Source: Pseudomonadota bacterium (GTDB lineage: Bacteria; Pseudomonadota; Gammaproteobacteria; Burkholderiales; Burkholderiaceae_C). From it: DNA of 41,215 bases. The position numbers were made by a program, and so were the translations under genes. Position 1 is the stretch's first letter. The number at the start of each line of letters is the position of its first letter. A model generated the notes under the pieces. It saw only the letters and a list, made by a program, of their open reading frames with translations, made no database searches and was not told where the DNA came from. This document shows positions 32,984-41,215 of this stretch, one piece after another. The stretch is taken from NCBI GenBank assembly GCA_963205335.1, contig CAUJIM010000068.1, positions 1-41,215 of the forward strand, written 5' to 3'.

Positions 32984-34090
32984 ATGATCGTCCTGAAGGC
33001 TACCCAAGACAAATTCCTGGCGGTGCTGCAAGCCGTCTCCGGCATCGTCGAGCGCCGCCACACGGTGCCCATCCTGGCCAACGTGCTGATCAGGAAAACG
33101 GGCAACGCGCTGCAGTTCACCACCAGCGACCAGGAGATCCAGGTGCGCACCACGGCCGAGCTCGGCGGCGACACGGGCGATTTCGCCACCACCGTGGGCG
33201 CGCGCAAGCTCATCGACATCCTGAAGACCCTGCCGGTGGAGCAGACGGTGAGCCTGGAGTCCGGCCCCTCCAGGCTGGTGCTCAAGGGCGGCAAGAGCCG
33301 CTTCACGCTGCACACGCTGCCGGCCGAGGACTTCCCGCTGGTGCAGGAATCCGCGGCGTTCGGCCCGGCCTTCAGCGTGCCGCAGAAGGCGCTCAAGGAG
33401 CTGCTCGCGCAGGTCTCGTTCGCCATGGCGGTGCAGGACATCCGCTACTACCTCAACGGCATCCTGTTCGTGGCCGAGGGCAACCAGCTCTCGCTCGTGG
33501 CCACCGACGGGCACCGGCTGGCCTTCACCGGCGCCACGCTGGAGGTCGAAGTGCCCAAGCAGGAGGTGATCCTGCCGAGGAAGACCGTGCTCGAGCTGCA
33601 GCGCCTGCTGTCGGACGCCGACGGCGCGATCGAGATGCAGTTCGCCAGCAACCAGGCGCGCTTCATCTTCGGCGGCATGGAGTTCGTCACCAAGCTGGTC
33701 GAGGGCAAGTTCCCCGACTACAACCGCGTGATCCCGCGCAACTACCAGAACCAGATCACGCTCGGGCGCCTGCCCCTGCTCGCCAGCCTGCAGCGCTCGG
33801 CCATCATGACGAGCGAGAAGTTCAAGGGCGTGCGCCTGAACATCGAGCCGGGCAGCCTGCGCGTGAGCAGCAACAACGCCGAGCAGGAAGAGGCGATGGA
33901 CGAGCTCGACATCGACTACGCCGGCGAGCCGGTGGAGATCGGCTTTAACGTCACCTACCTGATCGACGTGCTCGCCAACATGGGCCAGGAGATGGTGCGC
34001 GTGGAGCTGCAGGACGGCAACAGCTCGGTCGTCTTCACCATCCCGGGCAACGAGCGTTTCAAATACGTCGTCATGCCCATGCGTATCTGA
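32984..34090 (+). CDS. dnaN: DNA polymerase III beta sliding clamp
   Basis: Ring-shaped processivity factor. The 368-residue protein has three clamp domains of about 120 residues. It begins MIVLKATQDKFLAVLQAVSG and ends VVMPMRI, the canonical C-terminus next to the hydrophobic cleft used by partner proteins. ERRHTVPILANVLI and ATDGHRLAF are conserved landmarks. An AGAGG motif precedes the start. It lies between dnaA and gyrB; a decayed repeat copy follows. Confidence 0.98.
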   Translation: MIVLKATQDKFLAVLQAVSGIVERRHTVPILANVLIRKTGNALQFTTSDQEIQVRTTAELGGDTGDFATTVGARKLIDILKTLPVEQTVSLESGPSRLVLKGGKSRFTLHTLPAEDFPLVQESAAFGPAFSVPQKALKELLAQVSFAMAVQDIRYYLNGILFVAEGNQLSLVATDGHRLAFTGATLEVEVPKQEVILPRKTVLELQRLLSDADGAIEMQFASNQARFIFGGMEFVTKLVEGKFPDYNRVIPRNYQNQITLGRLPLLASLQRSAIMTSEKFKGVRLNIEPGSLRVSSNNAEQEEAMDELDIDYAGEPVEIGFNVTYLIDVLANMGQEMVRVELQDGNSSVVFTIPGNERFKYVVMPMRI

Positions 34091-34091
34091 T

Positions 34092-34146
34092 TGATTTTGA
34101 TAGCTGCTAGCGATTGACTGACGGGTGCAAACAGCCGATTTGATTG
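34092..34146 (+). repeat. Interspersed palindromic repeat, decayed copy between dnaN and gyrB
   Basis: TTTTGATAGCTGCTAGCG matches the family's left flank well and CAGCCGATTTGATTG its right flank, but the second arm (GGGTGCAAA) no longer pairs. A short hairpin GCAGCC-CCAGA-GGCTGC (34158-34174) lies between it and gyrB. Confidence 0.7.
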
Positions 34147-34153
34147 TGATTGA

Positions 34154-36781
<2,628 letters not shown>

Positions 36782-36817
36782 TCCGAGTAGCCGTGCAAGG
36801 TGCAGAAAGAGGAACGC

Positions 36818-37564
36818 TTGAGCGCTGCACGCATCAACCCTTTGGAATTTACTGTCATCGAACCCTCGAGGGCTGTGGACGAGATCGCCGCGCAGGTGCG
36901 TGAAATGATCGCGTCAGGGAGACTCAGACCGGGAGATCGTTTGCCTGCCGAGCGCGATTTGTCGGTGCAATTGCGTGTCAGCCGCAACACGCTGCGCGAG
37001 GCACTGCGCGCGCTGGAGCACGCGGGCCTCGTGGAGATGCGCAAAGGTGCCACGGGAGGCGCTTACGTGCGCACCGGTAGTTCGGGTGCCATCGTCAATG
37101 GCATGAGGGACCTGTACCATCTCGGGGCCATCACGCCGGAGCAGTTGACAGAGGCGCGGGTCTGGCTGGCGGACATCGTGGTACGCATTGCATGCGAGCG
37201 CGCCACCGAAGACGACCTCGCAGCCCTCGACGCGAATGTCAAGGCGTCGGCGAATGCGGTGGACTTCGATGAGCGTGCCAGCCATAACCGGACTTTTCAC
37301 GTTCTCCTCGCACGCGCCACGCGCAACCCGATCATGGTCATTACCATGGAGGGCATCATGGAGGTCTTCGCGCAGTTCATTGCCCAGATCGGGCCGAGCG
37401 ACAATAGCTTTATTCTGCCGTCGCGTCGCCGTTTCATGAAGCATCTACGGGCGCGCGACGCAGCGGCAGCTGCAGCCGAGATGACTAACGCATTGGTACG
37501 CTTGCAGACTGGTTACATGAATCAGTGGAGTTTGCGTTCCACCACGGCGCCACGAAGCGTGTAG
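36818..37564 (+). CDS. GntR family (FadR/FCD subfamily) regulator
   Basis: A 248-residue transcription factor. The N-terminal winged helix spans about 19-88 (REMIASGRLRPGDRLPAERD, VSRNTLREALRALEHAGLVE). The helical FCD ligand-binding domain (about 100-235) contains potential metal-ligand residues in ASHNRTFHVLLARATRNP. The TTG start is preferred because GAGGA lies 4 nt upstream; a GTG six codons earlier (36800) is in frame but lacks a ribosome-binding site. It is adjacent to the CoA-transferase/Rieske operon, converging on it, so it is the likely regulator. Base composition is lower in GC than gyrB. Confidence 0.88.
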   Translation: MSAARINPLEFTVIEPSRAVDEIAAQVREMIASGRLRPGDRLPAERDLSVQLRVSRNTLREALRALEHAGLVEMRKGATGGAYVRTGSSGAIVNGMRDLYHLGAITPEQLTEARVWLADIVVRIACERATEDDLAALDANVKASANAVDFDERASHNRTFHVLLARATRNPIMVITMEGIMEVFAQFIAQIGPSDNSFILPSRRRFMKHLRARDAAAAAAEMTNALVRLQTGYMNQWSLRSTTAPRSV

Positions 37565-37576
37565 CTCGTCCGGATT

Positions 37577-38863
37577 TCATGCGCGCTGCCCAAATGCACC
37601 TGCAGCGGCCGACGCCCTGATTGTTTCGTCGGACCAGCCCAGTACATCGTGCAGCACTTCCTCGGTGTGCTGGCCGATCGATGGTGCCGGCACCGGGTCG
37701 ACCATTGGCGTACGGGAGTATCGGATCGGGGAGGCGATGTGGGGGACTTGCCCGAGAGTAGGGTGATTGATATGTGTCACTGCGCGGCGTGCGCGTGCTT
37801 CCGCGGAATGCAGTGCCTCGGCGACGGTGCGTACTTCGCCGCATGGGATTTGCGCACGACGCATTCGCTCCTGCCAATAGGCCCAAGGGTGCAGTCTGAA
37901 TACCTCGTTGAGTTCCCTGAACAGAAACTCGCGCCGCGCAATACGACCGTTGCGCTCTCGCAGCGTCTCGTCGTTGGCGAGATCGGCGCGCTCGATAACC
38001 TGCCTGACCAGGCGCAGAAAGATATTGTCGTTGCCACAATTGATGTAGAACGGCTTGTCCGATGCCTCGAAAACGCCGGATGGGCAAGTATCGGGGCTGG
38101 TATTGCCATTGCGTTCGGGCTCTCGCCCGGAAACGAGGTATTGCATCGTTGCCCAGCCTGTCATCACTAGGGCGGTGTCGAAGAGCCCGACTTCGACGAA
38201 CTGCCCCTCTCCTTGGCGTTCCCGGGCAAACAGTGCGCCCAGAATTGCATTCGAGACCATCATCGCTGTGCCAATGTCCATCACTGCAGACGAGGCGCGA
38301 ACCCCCATGCGATCCGGATAACCGTTCATCGAGACAAAGCCGCTTTCCGCCTGCACCACCGGGTCGAACCCTAGCCGGTCCGCGTAAGGGCCTTCACGGC
38401 CGTAGGCCGACACCGAGCAATAGATGAGCTTGGGATTGAGTGTGTGGCAGGACTCGTAGCTCAACCCGAAACGGTCCATGACTCCCGTAGAGAAGTTCTC
38501 CACCACCACATCGGCCTGTGCGATCAGCGTTTTGGCGATCTCGATGCCGACCGGCACTTTGAGGTCGATCGCGATACTGCGCTTGCTCCGGTTGCTCCAG
38601 AGAAAAGGAGCCCCTTGCTCTGGCAAGCCAGGGACTGCTGGCGGGTAGTAGCGCAGCTCATCTCCGCGTGCCGGAGCCTCGATTTTTATGACGTCGGCAC
38701 CCATGTCCGCGAGGAACGTGGTGGCCAGGGGGCCAGCGATGAAATGCGTGAAATCAATGACGCGGATGCCTTGCAGCACCGTGGGTGTCCCTGCAGGGCG
38801 CGAAACATACTCTGGAAACTCTTGCGTGCGGTCGGCGAAAGTCCGCGGGTTGGTAATGCTCAT
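37577..38863 (-). CDS. CaiB/BaiF family (class III) CoA-transferase
   Basis: A 428-residue enzyme that transfers CoA between carboxylic acids. Family features: GIRVIDFTHFIAGPLATTFL with ADMGADVIKIE (about 32-62), NRSKRSIAIDLK, VVENFSTGVMDRFGL, and the catalytic Asp196 in MDIGTAMM. The C-terminal small domain includes IPCGEVRTVAEAL. The start overlaps the upstream Rieske oxygenase stop (ATGA), so both probably act on one pathway, activating or recycling the acid. The substrate cannot be named. Codon use is less GC-biased than in the core genes. Confidence 0.92.
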   Translation of the reverse strand: MSITNPRTFADRTQEFPEYVSRPAGTPTVLQGIRVIDFTHFIAGPLATTFLADMGADVIKIEAPARGDELRYYPPAVPGLPEQGAPFLWSNRSKRSIAIDLKVPVGIEIAKTLIAQADVVVENFSTGVMDRFGLSYESCHTLNPKLIYCSVSAYGREGPYADRLGFDPVVQAESGFVSMNGYPDRMGVRASSAVMDIGTAMMVSNAILGALFARERQGEGQFVEVGLFDTALVMTGWATMQYLVSGREPERNGNTSPDTCPSGVFEASDKPFYINCGNDNIFLRLVRQVIERADLANDETLRERNGRIARREFLFRELNEVFRLHPWAYWQERMRRAQIPCGEVRTVAEALHSAEARARRAVTHINHPTLGQVPHIASPIRYSRTPMVDPVPAPSIGQHTEEVLHDVLGWSDETIRASAAAGAFGQRA

Positions 38864-40173
38864 GGTTCGTAACCCAGCCCTTTGCCTGGCTCGGCACGCA
38901 TGTATTCGCTGCCATGGGCGACCCAATCCGCACCTTCCGGCACCGTGATCGAAATGGCCCGGACGAGGAGCGCTGAAGAGTCTGTGGCGGAAAGGGGCCG
39001 GGTGCCGTTCGCCTGCAAGTCCTTTGTAGTCTGCAACAGTACGCGTCGTGTACGCGCGATGCCGCTGTCGCTCACTCCCAGCGTTTCCTGTGTGCGATCG
39101 TAGATGGCGGACACTCCTGATTGGCAGGCGGCATCCTGCAGCCACAGGCCCGGGAAACCAGCGTTGTATGTCCTCGCAAGCTCAGGAGAAAAGCCGTACG
39201 AGGTTTCGCGACTGTACTTGGTCCAGTACGTATGGTAGGGAGTGGTCAGCGGCTTGGGTATGAATACATTTTCCGAAGCGTGCCCGGTTTCCCGGCCATT
39301 CAAGCCATGGGCGAACAGCCTGCGGGCTTTTTCGGGCAGCGGCTTATCCGGGCTATAGGAAAACATGACGCACAAGGTGTGTTCGTCGTCGATGGGCACC
39401 CATGCGTGGCCACTGAGTTCCGGATACCCGGAAAACGGCGGCACTAGCGTCCAGAAAGGCATCAGGAATTGATTGACCCGGATGTAATTCCTGTTGCCGT
39501 CCAACTTGCGGCGCGATGCTATGTGAACTCCGCCGTTGTGCTCGGCCACCTCGAACGTGGGAGCAAGGTCTGCGGCTTGCTTCCACTGGTTGATGCTGCC
39601 ACTGGCATCGGCCCTTCCGTGCAGGATTGCTGCGTGGGCGGAGTCTATTTCTCCTTCCAGCGCCTGGAGCCAGTTGCATTCCTGGATACGCATCGAGACG
39701 TGGACGTTCTCTGCGGGCACCATGTTCCACTCCATGCTCGGAAGCTCCGGCGGGGTGGTATCGGGGCCCATGTAGGCCCAGAGCATGCTATTGCGCTCGC
39801 GTACTGGATAGGACTTGAGATGAATGCGGTCGCACATTGTGCTGTTGGCCGGTTCGGCGGGCGTTTCATGGCAGCAACCATCCGCCGAGAACTTCCAGCC
39901 GTGGTAGATGCAACGCAGTCCACCGTCTTCATTGCGTCCGAACACCAGCGGCGCTCCACGATGAGGACAGGCGTGATCGACGAGGCCCACGCGGCCACTA
40001 CTGTCTCGAAACGCGACCAAGTCCTCACCCAGCAAACGTACTTGGTAGGGTTGTCCGTTGGCCGCAATGTCGTCTGAGCGCAGAAACGGCAACCAATACA
40101 GCCGCATCAATTCGCCCATGGGCGTCCGGGGCCCGACCCGCACGAGCAATTCGTTATCTTCCGTTTTGAGCAC
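38860..40173 (-). CDS. Rieske non-heme iron oxygenase, alpha subunit
   Basis: Aromatic ring-hydroxylating or O-demethylating oxygenase of 437 residues, closest in motif to the phthalate 4,5-dioxygenase/phenoxybenzoate dioxygenase group. The Rieske [2Fe-2S] ligands are Cys69-x-His71 and Cys88-x2-His91 (ACPHRGAP, CIYHGWKF). The mononuclear iron site follows in CNWLQALEGEIDSAHAAILH (Asp177, His180, His185). The start is GTG, placed 5 nt after AAAGGAG; an ATG 5 nt upstream is out of frame. Electrons would come from the divergently encoded PDR/VanB-type reductase. It is driven by a strong promoter with an operator-like palindrome. Confidence 0.92.
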   Translation of the reverse strand: MLKTEDNELLVRVGPRTPMGELMRLYWLPFLRSDDIAANGQPYQVRLLGEDLVAFRDSSGRVGLVDHACPHRGAPLVFGRNEDGGLRCIYHGWKFSADGCCHETPAEPANSTMCDRIHLKSYPVRERNSMLWAYMGPDTTPPELPSMEWNMVPAENVHVSMRIQECNWLQALEGEIDSAHAAILHGRADASGSINQWKQAADLAPTFEVAEHNGGVHIASRRKLDGNRNYIRVNQFLMPFWTLVPPFSGYPELSGHAWVPIDDEHTLCVMFSYSPDKPLPEKARRLFAHGLNGRETGHASENVFIPKPLTTPYHTYWTKYSRETSYGFSPELARTYNAGFPGLWLQDAACQSGVSAIYDRTQETLGVSDSGIARTRRVLLQTTKDLQANGTRPLSATDSSALLVRAISITVPEGADWVAHGSEYMRAEPGKGLGYEP

Positions 40174-40188
40174 AGCATCTCCTTTAAA

Positions 40189-40239
40189 TCAATGGATCAA
40201 CCATTGAAGTAATATACATAGGGTTCAGCGTGATGTCCA
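40189..40239 (-). promoter_or_regulatory. Rieske operon promoter with palindromic operator at the start site
   Basis: Minus strand TGGACA, 17-bp spacer, TATATT (both 5 of 6 to consensus). The perfect palindrome TCAATGG-ATCAA-CCATTGA (40189-40207) covers the predicted transcript start, as expected of a repressor site. The core TGG-N5-CCA resembles sites of FCD-type GntR proteins, so the nearby GntR regulator is the obvious candidate. Confidence 0.65.
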
Positions 40240-40360
40240 GTTCAATCCAAATGGCGCAAGCGAGTGCCGCTGGTCTTTCATGTTTGTTGGGGCTGCATGT
40301 CGTCGCAATCAGGCGCGATGAGCCTTTGTCGCGGAGACACCCCTAAGGAGAGTGATACCT

Positions 40361-41215
40361 ATGAGCAACACCCTGCAAGCCTACGTGCACGCGCTCACCT
40401 TCGAGGCGCTGGAGACCATCAGCGTCGAGCTGCGCGCGCAGCACGCGGGCGACCTGCCGGCCTTCACGCCCGGGGCGCACATCGACCTGCACTTGCCCAA
40501 CGGCCTGGTGCGCAACTACTCGCTGTGCAACAGCAGCGAGGAGACGCGGCGCTACGTGGTGGCAGTACTGCTGGACCGCAACAGCCGCGGCGGCTCGCGC
40601 TGCGTGCACGAGCAGCTGCGCGTGGGCATGCCGATCACCATCTCGGCGCCGCGCAACAACTTCGCGCTGGCGGAGGACGCGGCCCACACCGTGCTCGTGG
40701 CCGGCGGCATCGGCATCACGCCGCTGCTGTGCATGGCGCGCAGGCTCAAAAGCCTGGGCCGCTCCTTCGAGATGCTGTACTTCGCGCGCGAACGCAAGAG
40801 CGCCGCCTTCCTCGCCGAGCTGCAGGCCATGGGCATGCCGCTGCACCTGCACTTCGACAAGGAAGCCGGCGGCCCGCCCGACCTGCGCGCGCTGCTGGCC
40901 CGGCGCGCGCCCGACGCGGCGACGCACCACTACGCCTGCGGCCCCGCGCCCATGCTCGACGCCTTCGAGAAGACCTGTGACGAACTCGGCCACGCCAACC
41001 ACCACATCGAACGCTTCGCGGCGGTGGAGGTGGCCGCCTCCAGCGAGGCGCTGGGCAGCTACACCGTGCAGGCGCGGCGCAGCGGCAAATTCCTGCAGGT
41101 CAACCCCGACAAATCGCTGCTCGACACGCTGCTCGATGCGGGCATCGACGTGGAGCACAGCTGCTGCGAAGGCGTGTGCGGCACCTGCGAGACGGCGGTG
41201 ATCGAAGGCGTTCCC
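40361..41215 (+). CDS. PDR/VanB family oxidoreductase (C-terminus cut by window edge)
   Basis: Class IA reductase that feeds electrons from NAD(P)H via FMN and a 2Fe-2S centre to Rieske oxygenases. The visible 285 residues show the FMN-binding RNYSLCNSS (51-59), the NAD-binding AGGIGITPLLCMA (114-126), YACGPAPMLDAF (191-202), and the C-terminal ferredoxin domain with Cys268, Cys273 and Cys276 (HSCCEGVCGTC). The fourth cysteine lies beyond the window. AAGGAG precedes the ATG. Codon use is core-like and very GC-rich, unlike the adjacent oxygenase, so the two may have different histories. Confidence 0.93.
   Translation, partial: MSNTLQAYVHALTFEALETISVELRAQHAGDLPAFTPGAHIDLHLPNGLVRNYSLCNSSEETRRYVVAVLLDRNSRGGSRCVHEQLRVGMPITISAPRNNFALAEDAAHTVLVAGGIGITPLLCMARRLKSLGRSFEMLYFARERKSAAFLAELQAMGMPLHLHFDKEAGGPPDLRALLARRAPDAATHHYACGPAPMLDAFEKTCDELGHANHHIERFAAVEVAASSEALGSYTVQARRSGKFLQVNPDKSLLDTLLDAGIDVEHSCCEGVCGTCETAVIEGVP

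Overview
This is a GC-rich chromosomal window from a betaproteobacterium, most likely a Comamonadaceae member (Acidovorax, Alicycliphilus or a relative). That placement is inferred from gene order (rnpA-rpmH / dnaA-dnaN-gyrB; minCDE), GTP-type PEP carboxykinase, codon use, and a short palindromic interspersed repeat (TTTTGATAGCTGC..AGCGCTTG..CAAGCGCT..) that I recall from this family. The window covers the chromosomal replication-origin neighbourhood: rpmH and dnaA diverge near 31.2-31.5 kb.

Layout. 1-2 kb: two translationally coupled exporters (MFS, cut by the window edge, and EamA). 2.1-4.0 kb: the minCDE division-site operon. 4.0-7.5 kb, leftward: greB, a flavin reductase, uspA and pckG. 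7.8-10.5 kb, leftward: a 48-residue membrane peptide, dprA and a LysM protein. 10.6-13.7 kb, rightward: a tightly overlapped operon def - lipoprotein - fmt - azlC - azlD closed by a strong terminator. 13.8-19.3 kb, leftward: a LuxR-type response regulator, a hybrid histidine kinase and two lipoproteins built the same way (lipobox, Ig-like domain, beta-propeller of NHL or RCC1 type). 19.4-26.1 kb: pgk, a second EamA exporter, pyrF, a DAO-type oxidoreductase, a DUF924 protein, mnmA and a MerR regulator. 26.1-28.6 kb: a four-helix membrane protein, an M20 peptidase and a Nudix hydrolase. 28.6-31.2 kb, leftward: yidC, yidD, rnpA and rpmH. 31.5-36.8 kb, rightward: dnaA, dnaN and gyrB. 36.8-41.2 kb: an accessory catabolic cluster of a GntR regulator, a CoA-transferase, a Rieske oxygenase and a divergent PDR/VanB-type reductase cut by the window end.

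Most notable system. The response regulator, RCC1 lipoprotein and NHL lipoprotein genes each carry the same upstream element (GTGACTTTCGGCAC, or ATGACTTTGGTCAC for the regulator) exactly 23 bp before a -10-like hexamer (TACCGT, TACCGT, TAATAT). This centres the box near -42.5, as expected for a LuxR-family activator acting at a class II promoter. It predicts a self-contained, self-activating two-component system that controls two propeller lipoproteins.

Other points. One copy of the interspersed repeat lies in frame inside fmt and encodes about 17 residues. Another copy forms a terminator with U-runs on both strands and supplies the last codons of an exporter gene. A third supplies the ribosome-binding site of an oxidoreductase. 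Several genes look leaderless, with a -10-like hexamer 6-8 nt before the ATG. The dnaA promoter has a perfect DnaA box over its -35. The Rieske operon has a near-consensus promoter with a 7+7 palindrome across the predicted start site.
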